This document shows positions 26,101 through 38,770 of a DNA stretch of 64,000 nt, in pieces. A program made the translations under genes and the position numbers. The DNA lies in contig KB311229.1 in NCBI GenBank assembly GCA_000328365.1, forward strand, positions 128,931 to 192,930, given 5' to 3'. This DNA is from Capitella teleta (Eukaryota > Annelida > Polychaeta > Capitellidae). The notes below the pieces were generated by a model. It searched no databases. It worked only from the letters and a program-made list of their open reading frames with translations, and was not told where the DNA came from. How positions within the stretch are numbered: position 1 is the stretch's first letter; each line of letters opens with the position of its first letter.

Positions 26101-28140
26101 GCAAAATACTTTAGCGCTGCATACTATTAATTATTAGAGGGTTAGAATGTCTGATTACAAGTGCATCATGGGATTGTTTGGTGAGAGGGAAAAAGAGGGG
26201 GTGGGTTGCAGACTAATTGAATGTAATGGTAGCTGACGCCATGTTGACCATTCTAATTATTAGACTCGTTTTAGGATTATATCACTTGGAAGTCACATCC
26301 ACAATAACAACAATAATAACCCCAAATATAGTGAAATAATAGCTAGAATAAATTAATAATTCGATAATTCACTGTGCAATTATTGCTCTCATGTGATGTT
26401 TGGCTGATTTTTGTCCTGCTTTCGCTCCTGTATCTGACGTCTAATCTTAGGCCTTTTATACAGACCTTGTTATCTTGACAACATCAATTTAATCAACAGA
26501 ACATCCGACTCTTGAATCTGCTCCAGAGATCTCCCCGTCACGCAGGGAGTCACTCCTGACTCATTTCAAAGAGCTTTCAAACAGAAGACAGTTGATAATT
26601 TGGCGATCTTGAAGCGTGTCCATATTTTATACGTAATCATTAAGCATTATCGTAGTTCAAGTTCGTGAAGCTCGTCGGCGACCATTGGGCTCCGATTGGC
26701 ATCAGAAGTGTTCGCCGCTTTGATTGATGCTTGCAATGAACACAGATTCCAAAGAAATCCTGGGAGTTTTACTGAGAAAATCCTCTGTTATGTCTCACCC
26801 GGGATCTAATGGATTTCGAGGAAAAACCTGCCCTTCGCGGTTTTAACTTTCAGGTGATTAAGAAAGAAAACGCACGTCTGAACTTTGATTATTCAACGCA
26901 ACCTGGGTAGCTCAATTGCATCTGCATGCCTTTGTTTTGACACTTGGTGAGTAGAACGTGACCACGGTTAAAAACCGATCAAATAGATACTATCTAAAAC
27001 CTCCCGCGTACCTGAGTAACAGGCGCTCATGCAGATATGGCTCGGTCTCATAATATCCCCATGACGAATACAAAACTGGCCAGTGCTCGGACTCAAGATG
27101 ATTAAGCTTTATGATTCTAATTCTAGGATTTAATTAATGCCGACAAGAGTTGTTGGCCTGCAGGTGGAGCGATACGGTCGGTTTCGGTTCCATACCTGTT
27201 ACGATAAAAGGACAATAGCTAGAGGGCAATCGCTGTCAGTTTAGCTTGGGTATTGCATAATAAGCAACCTGTGTGTTCGACTCTTGATGCCGTTGTGGAG
27301 AGTGAAGCGCGTGTCATCTTGAAGTAGGCTCTTACACATAGCAGATGTGCGTTTTTCCATAGAAATTAGTTGTGGTATTCAAGCCTTAATTTACATGTAC
27401 ACTGTAACTATATTAGGCAAACACATGCGTTATATTGTAAGTGTATTTACTAACACTAACCTCGCAGTTTAGTATTCTACAAAAACTTTAGTGCTATGCA
27501 GTAAGTTCTCATTCAATAAGCCTCACGATCGTATGTGCGTTGCAGACCCACCCGCCATTGTTGCGAGCTTTGCATAACCAAATACTTAGGTATAAAGTAC
27601 ATCGTTTCGTCGTAAATTACACATCACCTACTCCACAGTAATCCTAGTTGATGAATTCCAGAACTAGCTGTCCAGTTACACAGGATTACGTAACGGTGCA
27701 TTTGATTTGTGCTATCCGTGGTGACATTATTGCCTGTAAATGAGATAATATATGCTCAGCCCAGACAACAATGCTTTTGGTGAACTCGATTAGCTGAAGT
27801 ACATAGTGTTAAGGTGCCAGGGGAAACTTAATAGTCACTTACATGATGTTTTCTTTTTAATCTTTTTTAATCGCGAGCTGATCGTCTTGGCATATTGTAC
27901 GGTCTTTTTGGATTATATATAATATTGTAGGATTACACTGGTATACACTGGTATTGTTATGATAATCTCCGACAGTTTTCTAATAATTATGGACATGTAT
28001 TCAACTAGAGTCACGTAATTTCACCTGCTGGCTTTGAACTTTGTGCAGATCACGTCGTCCTCGTTGTGATCCATTTGGTATTTATGATGCTTTGACTTTA
28101 TTATGAAACATTTTCCAAACCGAACCTTTTTCTATTTTAA
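23177..28140. other. Intergenic, no gene seen; short hairpins
   Basis: Holds an inverted repeat at 24198-24256 (16-bp arms, one mismatch) and another at 24937-24979 (GGGGCTATTAG arms). A minus-strand frame at 25786-25995 has a hydrophobic stretch but no ATG in frame. Confidence 0.6.
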
Positions 28141-28278
28141 TTGCTTGTCTCAATAATACTATATTATATAATAATAATTATAGTGTTATACACAAATGTG
28201 GCTACGTATGGAATCCTACACATCGAAAAAGCAGCTACTCCCTGTGTTATACACAACCCCGAAGTATGGTCAACCCTT

Positions 28279-28566
28279 GATATGCCAGCGTGTGTTACCC
28301 ACATGCGAGTGAGATCCACCTGCAGAAACTCGAAAAATTTCAACACCGGCCCTGCGCATGCTCCAAATCGACGTCAGAACAGACAGCTACGAGGAGAAAA
28401 CAAAACATACAGCGATGCTGTTCAAACAATGCGTCATGAAGCAAGACCCCCAATTCTGAATGACCATGTCCCCCCAGCCCCCTCAGACAACCGATCACAC
28501 ATTAGAAGAACACCACAAGAAAACACCATTACCAGCGGAAAATTCCATCAACAAGAAATGACATGA
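28279..28566 (+). pseudogene. Unassigned open frame just upstream of the LINE end
   Basis: A frame of about 95 codons from an ATG at about 28279 is rich in Arg, Asn, Gln and Pro (GPAHAPNRRQNRQLRGENKT, YSDAVQTMRHEARPP). The basic, proline-rich composition and the YSDAV motif are reminiscent of LINE ORF1 proteins, and a LINE 3' end follows 175 bp later on the same strand. I do not recognise a domain. It may be a deleted LINE body or chance. Confidence 0.25.
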
Positions 28567-28740
28567 AGAAATCCGACGACTTTTGCGACCCCTTCAAATT
28601 ATACTATAATCTACCACCCAATGTGATGAGCTCATTGAAAACTTAAAAAACACATTAATTTATTACAAGACACTGAAATTTGGCCTTGGGGCGTATTATA
28701 ACGAAACCAGATAAAAGATACTGGGTCGTCTTATTGATGA

Positions 28741-29092
28741 AGGAACCAAGGTATGGAATTCTCTACCTTCAAGAAGAAATTGAAGACTTATGTTTTGTCA
28801 ATGTTACATAGCCTAATATTTCAATTCATATCTTAGCTTTCTGTGTATGTAATATTACGTCTCAGGGTGTTCTAGTGCAGCAAGTTTTTTCGACCAGGAA
28901 GAGGACGGGCTCTTGCCACAGTTTTCTCACATATGTAATGGCACTGTGCACCCATGACTCTCTTAACCTTGTACATCTTTTTATTATTATTAATGCATGT
29001 AATTTTCTTTTATGTTAAGCGCATAGAAACTTTATCCTATAGTTGTATATTTTGCGCTATATAAATGAATAAATTGTGATTTATTATTACTA
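28741..29092 (+). mobile_element. 3' end of a 5'-truncated non-LTR retrotransposon (LINE)
   Basis: The left end encodes the tail of a reverse-transcriptase protein of the CR1/L2 sort: VWNSLP, then FKKKLKTYVLSMLHSLIF before a stop. This is the usual WNSLP...F+++LK+Y end, with a short deletion between the two parts. About 270 bp of 3' UTR follow, ending TTTTGCGCTATATAAATG, a common LINE 3' terminus in marine invertebrates, then a short ATT-rich tail. No catalytic part is present. Assignment to a clade is uncertain. Confidence 0.7.
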
Positions 29093-29437
29093 TCAACCTT
29101 GGAGCCTCAAAGGGCAAAAATGATGCTATGCACGCGCAGATTGGGTACAGTATTTATTCTCAAGGCAATCTATACATCTAGGCTACAAACTCTTCATTGT
29201 TGAGCTATTTTGAGATAACCTTAGCCCCAAGCCAGAGAAAAGAATCCAAAGAAATAAAAGACCTGCACCACTGAAAACAATCACTCAATATAATTCGCAG
29301 ATCTCAAGAATTTCCTAAGATTTCTTGAGCAGATTGACTTGGAATTCGAGCAAATGGCCTCACCACCTTATGGCAAACTGGACGCAGGTTGTCCATGAAG
29401 GTATGAACACATCATTCCCTAGGGTCGACTGGCAGGT

Positions 29438-29470
<33 letters not shown>

Positions 29471-29663
29471 GGTTTACAAATCAATCACAAATCAGAGGTG
29501 CATTTTTTACATCAGAAAATAAGTACCGGGTATGTGTTTTATGGAGCCACTATGTAAAATGCATTTCGGTGAATTGGGTTGTAAATGATCGTTATTTTGT
29601 GATATAATGCTCAGGTTCATAGAACCACACATACAAAGCTTTATTGCTTTGCAGGTAGACATA

Positions 29664-29713
29664 NNNNNNNNNNNNNNNNNNNNNNNNNNNNNNNNNNNNN
29701 NNNNNNNNNNNNN
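29664..29713. other. Assembly gap (50 N)
   Basis: Exactly fifty N, followed by a long C run and an A run. The gap was probably caused by the homopolymers, and its true size is unknown. Confidence 0.99.
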
Positions 29714-29731
29714 CTCTTTCCCCCAAAAATT

Positions 29732-29772
29732 TCCCCCCCCCCCCCCCCCCCAAAAAAAAAAACAACAAAAAA
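29732..29772 (+). repeat. Poly-C / poly-A tract beside the assembly gap
   Basis: About 20 C are followed by about 11 A, then CAACAAAAAAAAA. Homopolymers like this often break assemblies. Confidence 0.9.
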
Positions 29773-30729
29773 AAACGTTAGAAATGAATAAACAACAACA
29801 ATGAATGACCAACCGATAATACTAGGGTTAGGTTGTTAGAAAGGTTCTCTACTTAACATAGGCTAATAGAATGTAATTGTCGTTATATCAGACACATGGA
29901 ATTTGAAGCTGATTTGCAGTTCCACCATATCCAGGACCTCACTAGTTATTGACTGTTAGATTGAGTAAACCCCTCTACCAATTGAACTGTGGGAGCTTCA
30001 TATTCTTCTTGCATCACGCACCTCTTATACTACCCAAAAGGAAATCATCTCGAACATATCCAGCATCCTCAAAATTGGGACTGCGAGTGTTGGTGTTACA
30101 GTACATTGAATACTACAAAATCACTTCGGAATTCCAAAGGCTCTCTCTGGGTTTTAATTGTTTATTGAATGCGTATCACTAATACCCAGGTGGTTTGGCG
30201 AAATTCTGACAGAAATAACAAGAAAAACTCGTGTGCTTCAGGTCTCGGCCGAATTTTGTTAAATTTTATCACCTGGTTAGAATTTAAATCACCGAACAAA
30301 CGAATAGGTTTTCATAAGTTCCCAATGTCACTTATAAACCATAAAAGGCTTCGATTCTGTTTATTGATTCATGCACTGGTATCAAAGTGGTTGAGTGGGT
30401 TGAGTTGCACCTAAACATGCAACCCACGAATTGAAGATGCTGTGATGTTCATAAAAGACTGCACTTGTATTAGAATTGTCAGATAGACATGCAAACACTT
30501 CATTCACAATTTCAGCGAAACGGCCAAAGAGGAACTCGAACGGAGCAGCTGCTGGGGGTCGATAACAACGCGGAGAGGCCCTTGTACTGCTAGCATTTCC
30601 ATCCTTTAGTCGGTCTTTTAATGGTGGAACAAATATATTGCTCATGCGATGTTTTGGTATCGCAGTACAAATTGAACATGTATTCAATTTTACAAACATG
30701 TATTTGGTATTATATGAGCGGAAACGAGT

Positions 30730-30783
30730 AAGTGATGGGGTTTTACGGCTCCACCCAATCCGATCGGATGATACGGGCGCCAG
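30730..30783 (-). mobile_element. Very short SINE 3' end flanked by an 18-bp target duplication
   Basis: Only 54 bp of SINE 3' end are present, with the tail beside AAGTGATGGGG. Flanks at 30712-30729 and 30784-30801 repeat ATATGAGCGGAAACG and three more bases, with one mismatch in 18. This is a genuine insertion of an extremely 5'-truncated SINE transcript, showing that reverse transcription starts from the tail end. It lies inside a long antisense reading frame that is therefore not a gene. Confidence 0.85.
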
Positions 30784-30801
30784 ATATGAGCGGAAACGGG
30801 T

Positions 30802-31699
30802 GAGCAATAACTCATTGCAGTACCATCTAGTGATTATTTCATCATTGTGACCCAAGTTCTCACATTGGCAGGAAATGGGGCAATTCCAGTCACAGAGATG
30901 ACTGAATTCAGACTGAAAATGAAGTTTTTCTATTCGCAATGGACGATTGGTTGACCTTGAGCCCCTTTTTTATTCGGAGTGCCTTGATTGCCTTGGACAT
31001 CCAGGTCAAATATACGACAGCTAGATCCGCTGGGGGCAACAGGTCATGGAGAAAGCATAACAACCATATATCTGGCTAAGCTAGTTTAACGGTGATCGCC
31101 AATTTATATCCATTATATTATAAGGCATGAAATTTGCTTTCAGATTGGTCTCCAAAAGGATTAATAAACATTCAAGATTTGTTATAATTGACTGCGTATA
31201 AAAAGTAAAAATATATAATCATAAATACCGGATGATTTTCAACGGTTCTTGGGTTGTTGTCAGCTGATATTCACTTATTTCCAGTGTGCCTGTGCTACAA
31301 ATACATTTGCCGTTATCAAAAAACAAGCACAGCAATTCAGAAATTGCCGCTATTAGCCTTCAATTGGAATCATTATGAATATAATATTAATGCCAATAAT
31401 CCCTCAGTTTGGAATTCCTAGACAGTTCTATAGTGTAACTTGCAATATATATATTACTAAATTTAGATATGAGGTGACAATTGAAGAGTTTCAATTTCGA
31501 TTGGTCGTGCTTCGAACCCTCGTGCTGATAGAAGAAACGGTATAGCATTTCCCAGATTGAGGTAGAGCTGGGCAGAGAAAGGTTGTAGCTAGAGTATATA
31601 ATTATGAGTAATATAACCCTGAGACATTGCACTATAGAGCAAAGAGTAAACTAAATTAGATTAGAGCCCCCTCCCCCCCCCCCCCAAAAAAAAAAAAAA

Positions 31700-31731
<32 letters not shown>

Positions 31732-34700
31732 CAAAACAAAACAAAAAACAACAAACAACAACAAACAACAAACAACAAACAAACAACAACAAATGGATAG
31801 CACTTATATTCATTGTGCAACGCCGAGGGCCTATTATTTATTTGTTTGAGTTGCACAATTTCACGTTGGGTGAGATTTGCTTACTATTAGTTTGCATCGG
31901 AAATCCTGGTTTGGGAGAAACAGTGCCCAAAAGGCAATGCGATAAATGGATGCTTGCTCTGGACAGCATTCGAATTTCGGAAGTGATCTGTAATTGATAG
32001 ATTATTGGTGTAGCTTTAAAAGTGTTTGTTTTTCTGATCTCAGTATGCCAATGCAATCCCCAATCGGAGCAAATCAATCCCAAATAAAAGCACTGTGCTT
32101 CAGAATACAATTGACACAATTGGTCACCAAGCATCTACTCAGAAGTCAAAATGCGACAGAGCGAATCTTCCCCTCTCAGGTGAAAGAAGATGCATTCTTT
32201 TTTCACCATAACGAAGAGCCAATATCGAGTGAGTAATGTAGAGATAATTAAATTCTACTTACGATAATTATATGTATACATAGAGAAATAGGTCTATAGA
32301 TTAGCGCTACACAGACTAAAGAGGCTTGTTTTCTTTCAGACAGATTCCGGCGTTGGCTTGATACGATCGTCGATCACAGGCTCTCCTGAGCGCTCTGGAG
32401 AGAATAGGCTGTGAAATCATGTGCACAATTATGTGGATATCACTCACGTTGATTGCGAATTCACGATTGAGGCATGGTTGTCGTTGTTTTATATCATACT
32501 CGTCGTAGATAACAGCTTCAATAGACTTTAAATATAATGTATGCATAATAATTGTGTCCATGTTGCTACAGGATGGTAAAACGTGCATGGACGCGCGCGT
32601 AGCATGGACAAATTCCAATTTCAGCCTCATTAATTTTGGTCATCACAAAACAGCGTTTATGTGAAGCACATAAAGAAAAAAGGTTGTTTGTGTGTTGTAT
32701 CCGTGTATACCTTATACGCGACGCACTAGTTATATTTTGTGTCAATAAAAAGACTCCTCACACGTGCATGCTTCTTCAAGAGGGGTGTGGTTGTTGGTCG
32801 ACAGAGGCATATATGCCAGAAGAAAAAACAGCCTTTGATGACATTCTTCATCTGGTTGACTCACTTCCCCACCTGACATTCGTGTGAAATGAAGACGCAT
32901 TGCTGGCAAAGAATGTTACATAAAACAAGACACTGTCAAATAGTGAAATAGTCTAGACATGCTCTGACAGACCTTATTCTTCTTCATCTCTCTGTCATTG
33001 TCATGGGCAACGGCGATCAGGATTCGAACAGACTGACCAGCATGTACCGCCCTACTTTGATATGCACATGTCTATCATAGAAAAACATTCCTACTGATGA
33101 ATTCATGATTTCCAACTGGCGCCCACAGCGACCTATAATTCTTGGAACATAATCCTATGATAAGCGATAGATTAATTTCACTGTGGCGTGTTTATGGCAC
33201 ACGAGTCAGTCAGGTTGGCACCCGGTACATCGCATTTCTGTGGCGGGAGTAAATATTAAGAGAGAACACATAAAAATTGTGTAATGAAAACCGAAGACCC
33301 AATCACGTCAATACAATAATAATAATCATTATTATCATCATTTTATTCATGCCATTAACGTTGATAATAATGACATAGTTAAGAAATAAATACAAGAATC
33401 AATCAGAGATGTGACCAAGAAAAATTTTTAATTAGTCTATTGATGAACATTGAGCAAGGAAACATGAACGTAATCACAGCAATATTAGTTCATGATGCCA
33501 AGCTATATGCTTCAATTTATGATTTTACAGCAGAATTGCACCATCAATGAGCTAGATATGCATTTCTACCGGACATGACTGTATAATATCATTTAATGTA
33601 TGATGAAAATCATTACAATCTGACACTTACAAGGATTGTTAATACCATAGCCTATAGGCTGTGCAGAATCATCAAATGTGCCAGAGAGACTGACTCAGTC
33701 TACCTGTTGACAGAAGTTCACATATTTATGGCCCTAACATAATTGGTGACTGTGGCGGACTCATTATATCGCAATAAGCTAAACCAATTATCATTGCATT
33801 ATACCACCAGACATTTAACGAACGTCATAATTGGCCAAAATTGATTACAATAAAAGTTTAGTGAATAAACAAATTCAAAATGATAATCAATTATGCAATT
33901 ACATGCTTCAATTACCGCAATGACCTTGAACTTCGAGCAACTTCATTTATAATCAGGATGCCGTTAGAAGTGTATGCGTGGCATATACTCTGCAAATCCC
34001 AAGACTACAACTTACATAACCATTGAGCTATCGGCATTTAAGCAAGTCATAATTGCTATTATGCAGGATTACGCAATGCATCGAAAAGCATGCAGTAATA
34101 CTTCCGAGCTGTATTTTTCATATCAATGTCCTGAATCATTTAATGCCAGTCACAAGTCACTAGCATAATTAATTAATGAGCTAGTCTCGATCGAATTTGA
34201 AAATTAGAAGTATATTATTTTGACAAATAATATACTAATATTCTGAAAAAAAAGAAATTACCTTAGAAGACTCAACAGCGTACGCTTTACTCGACTCATA
34301 AAGTTATAAAAATTCCTTAAATTGATGATAATCATCAATTTATGCAATTAAATGCTTTAATTACTGTTATGACTTGAAATTTCAATAAACCGATTGCGCC
34401 AAAAATCTTATTCTTAAGTTTAGTAATTCATTGATCCTTATTGCCTTCACAGATTATTATAGGACTGAATTATTGTAAAATGGGAATGACTCTTGTTGGA
34501 TTCGCTAAGTCTTCCGCCATTAACCTCATGATTTATCCTCATTAGGAACCCCATTGCCTCAAAGTCTCCATTCTGCGACCCATTTTGCGTTACCAAAATT
34601 CCTGGAATTGATTAGAACTTAATTGTTGTAAGAGTCAAAATGGGATGGATGAGTAATTGCGAGGGTTATTCCTGGAAAATATTGTAAATAATGCAACGAT

Positions 34701-35350
34701 GATGACAACGATGATTTGATATAATATTCGATGACCAATCTTGGGCGCTATGACTTTTTTTTTCTCTCTTAAATCTTTCAATTGCACTGAGATCCAATCC
34801 ATGCAGGCATCCTGGCTTAGATTAGCTCCCTTTATCACCAGAGTTGCACGAAAGTAGACACTAGACATGAACACCATTTTAGAGATCCAATCCAGAGGAT
34901 TCCTGTTATATTACACTTGGAGAGATTTCTTTTGTTGCCTTTTTATAGTTTTTGTCCAGAGTTATCCATGTTTGGCCGTCCATGTTTGCATCTGTCTATG
35001 TTGATCCGACAGGTCAAAGGTCATTTATTCTGGCGTTTGTTTGCTGATTTGAATTTGATTTGATTGAAATTGGCGAATTTCAATCGATTTTGGTGGATAT
35101 TTACATTGTTCCAGAATTATACACATCTTACTATTCATTGATACTGGAGATCTAATAATTGTTTAATCGGGCTTTGAGAAAGATTTGTTGTAGATTTTGC
35201 CCAAGTGTCTAACAGACCAACTGCGTGAAAATAACTTTCAAAATGGCGCACTCAAACCGAGAAGTCAATTGACTCGATAGAGTTTAAAGGTTTATTTTGT
35301 GGTTTAATCCGGTTAAGTCATTTAAAAGTCGATGGTTATCGTCATATACA
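30802..35350. other. Intergenic, no gene seen
   Basis: Apart from the C/A-rich tract at 31668-31792 I see no repeat or gene. A 104-codon minus-strand frame at 32316-32630 has a real ATG but no known features, and a splice acceptor-like tract lies opposite it on the plus strand at 32323-32340. Confidence 0.6.
31668..31792 (+). repeat. Low-complexity C-run, A-run and (CAAA)n / (CAA)n tract
   Basis: A run of C is followed by about 19 A, then CAAAA and CAACAAA units. It resembles the tract at 29732-29772 beside the assembly gap, which also passes from C to A to CAACAA. Confidence 0.85.
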
Positions 35351-35577
35351 TATCGATAAATCCCAAGGGTTCTTTATCCTACATACCACCATAGACAGTA
35401 GTACACAGCGTCCGGCCTTGTTACGCAGTTGGGCAGCACTGCAGAGTCACTGAAGAATTGTAATTCACAATCATAACGCCCGTGGCCTGATCGGGTATCG
35501 AACCCGGGACCTCGACCCCCACGGCCCGCATAGGATTGCAGTCAGCCGGTTTAACCCAATGAACTATTCGGTACCCC
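35351..35577 (-). mobile_element. SINE copy lacking its 3' part
   Basis: Same SINE family, minus strand. It includes the tRNA-like head (B box at about 35490-35500) and the body as far as the TTATCGATAAATCCC segment. The last 100 bp or so and the tail are absent, and no target duplication is visible, so a later deletion probably removed the end. Confidence 0.85.
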
Positions 35578-36392
35578 AATATGAGTCCCAAGAGTGCAAG
35601 TCAGATGTAGATTTGGTTAGATACTTTGTGAAATGATGATCAGTGTCAATGGGCATTTGCAAATGGACTGATACTTCGAGATGTGGTCTGTCTCTGGGCT
35701 CAGATCTCTGCGTTCTTGTGTGTCCAAATATAACTTTAGAAACACGTTGTACGCGAAAGCAAATGCGAGGCGAATGCGGTGACCATGGAATGCTAACTAC
35801 CCAGAAGGCTACAGGGTGCAGATTTGTCAGAATACGCAATTACTTACAAACATGCCGTGTCAGCTATCCACAATAATACACCAACGTAAGGCAATGGCTG
35901 TGAATGGACGCACAGATAATTGCAAAAAGTGCTCTGCTCGTTCTCGATGGCGCCCACGAGATTTATGCAAATTTAAATCAATTTCTCAATTCCCACACAG
36001 ATAATATTCAATATGCAGACCACGCATATACACAGCGCCTGAATATATTAGAATAATTACCTATTAAATTTTGTCATGACTATTGGCGCGTAACTAGAAT
36101 TTAAAATCCTTCGTGTGATAACGTTTCACATCAAGATTCTCCCATTCACCTATTTCTATACCCTAATCACGTGACATACCATGACGTCATGATCATGTAA
36201 TTGCTACCAACAACCACATGCAGCTACAGATAATTCAGGGGTCGTCCGTGGCAATGACTAGCTCTCAAATATCTTTAATGGATTTATTATGTTCAGTTTG
36301 TAACAATATAATCATGCTCATCCAGGAGAATATTTAAATCCGCAGTCGACGCATCGTGCGCGTCGCTCCTGAAGTTACTTTGACGCCACGTT

Positions 36393-36424
<32 letters not shown>

Positions 36425-38768
36425 GAAATCCTGTCGCCTCTTTTAATTCAGAAATAGATTCAATGTTGCTCAAATGATGTTAACGAAGCTGTGGTTAATG
36501 ATAAAAACTGTATCCTTATGACGGCTTACGAATACATTAGAACTAGAGTGAGAGCACTGTCCACTACTATGGTGTCATCAATGGAGTCAATATGCCTCTA
36601 TACGTAAATAACCGAGGATGCAGCATGAATCTGGATTCACATCTTGTGGAATTAAATCCACTACTCTGTAATCGAATGATAAATGTGATTATATCCTTGA
36701 ATTGTGAGTACAATAATTCTACAGCTATAAGAGTTCACACTATACTCATCAAATCAAGTGATTTTTGGTTTCGTTTTCGAGCATATGCTCGCCGATTTTG
36801 TCCCCATGCATGTTTGTTGTAAATTTACGCTGCAAATGCCTCACTATAGGCTCTTTGTAACCGAGTTTATGGATCAGATAGCATCGTTGTCCCCAAGCTA
36901 TTAATGTATTAATGTTATTAATGCAGAATATTTGTTGCATGTTAGTATGTATATTGTATGTTTTCAGCATGGAATGTAGGAAAAGCTGCGTTTGAATGCA
37001 CATAATCCAAGATGGCCTCTGCAGATGTGCTAACGAAGACAATGTTGCAATCTCTAGTGACAGGTTCCCCTCAAGAAATACACCATATCGGCAAGAACAT
37101 TGTTGATGGAGCCACAGCAGACCGACCTCCTATTTCGGTTGATATTATCAATACAGTGGCAGAATAATATTGTCCTCCCTGTCATTTGATAATTATGACA
37201 TTAATTTAATTCGTGATGGTACGCATTATGATTTCGTAAACTCGGAGCAAAACATTATGTAATAACCACCAAGAACCCAAGCAGTCTCGCGATTCGCACA
37301 GAAAATTTGATATTCTTCATAACCATTGATGTAGTAATTTGAAATTGAAGAAATTATGTGTAACCAAATGAATTCTACGAAATGCTTATTCATTGACTTG
37401 ATGTTGCCATGGTAACCAGCGGCACTTTCTTTCCGCGCATAAATTCTATATTGTCTCGGAATTTTGACGGTTCAAGATGCCATAATGTGTAATAGCCGAT
37501 TTTGTTCATGAAAGAAGTTTAATCATGACAGATTCGCAAGAAATGTGATTATTGCGAATACTGTGAATCAGTCAACTCAAATTCATCAAAAGTGAATAGT
37601 CTATAACTGTTCATGACTGGTACGGTGGCTACCGATGTCAAAACAGCCCCAAGGGTCGTGCGATCACTTATTTTTATAGCAATATCAGCATTGAAGCAGA
37701 CGAAATCCATCCAAATATAATCCCCGCCGAGATCCCTTGACGTTCAGCTTCAACTGTCAATCTCGACACCAAGTCTGGCACGAAGCTTTTTTCTCTTAAA
37801 TCAGTCTTTTGCTCGATGAGAGTATTTTGCAATGCCTCTCGAGGCTCAGATGACGGGACGGTTTAGTGAGATGTGTTAAAGCATCTCTCGATCATTTCCA
37901 GAGGACATCCAAGCCACGTTCATTGATGTCAAGTGCCTTCGTAATGAATGAAATGATGTTTTATTTACAGTCTCTTCGTTGGTAATTTTATTAGGTATTT
38001 TGCAATTAATTATTCAATGAGTTTAAAATTAAAGTTGACGGATTTTTAAGTTTACATTTCAAAATAATGTAGGTTCAGTGCAGTTCACGGGGAAGTTTTT
38101 ATCGTGGCATTTCTTGGCAAATTAGAGTAGTAAATACGTATAATTATTTTGCAGTGATGGCACAATGGATTGCAAACAATCAGAGAACATATTTTTTTTT
38201 TATACTTAAAACTTGATTTTCACAGGAGAACTGAAGAGAAAGACAGATCTAATCTTTAACCTTTCAGGCAACGATTGTAATGCCCTCGTTGCCATGGCAC
38301 CGGAGAGCTAAGTCAGGAATAGATCCGCCCATTTAGAGTAAAAGGTGCTCAAATGGACTCAGCATGATCCTTGGTTACATCGTCTGGAACTAGGGCAATC
38401 CGTGCGAGTCATCGAAACACAACGAAAGTCGAAACACATAAAAATCGAGTTACAAAAGTTGTTCACGATTATGTTTCTTTCGAGGTTTATGAGGTTGAAT
38501 CCCGCAGTCACTTTCCGAAGAGAGGTCTTTGCCATCGCATATAGAAAGGGAGAACTCTGATGAAATTAAATACACACATAAAATTTAATAAATAATTCAT
38601 TTTGATATAGCGCATTATCCACCGAAGTGCTTAAAACGCTGTTCTTAAATTACGATTATTTATTTTAGTTATAAGTTCCCAAAAATGAATTTGCTTAATT
38701 GAATAATGTAGTTATTTTATAACCACAATAATTATTATTGATGTTATGAAATAATATATATTTTGAAT
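35578..38768. other. Intergenic, no gene seen
   Basis: Contains a poly-T run and short chance frames. No conserved protein segment was found on either strand. Confidence 0.65.
36396..36424 (+). repeat. Poly-T tract
   Basis: About 28 T in a row. Similar mononucleotide runs are at 6833-6857 (A), 23303-23319 (A), 29430-29468 (A), 47308-47330 (T) and 61466-61488 (T). None is next to a recognisable retrocopy with target duplications. Confidence 0.9.
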
Positions 38769-38770
38769 TA

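Noticed and set aside
30382-30939. 185-codon open frame on the minus strand
   Set aside because: It runs through a SINE stub and its duplicated target site, and no part resembles a known protein.
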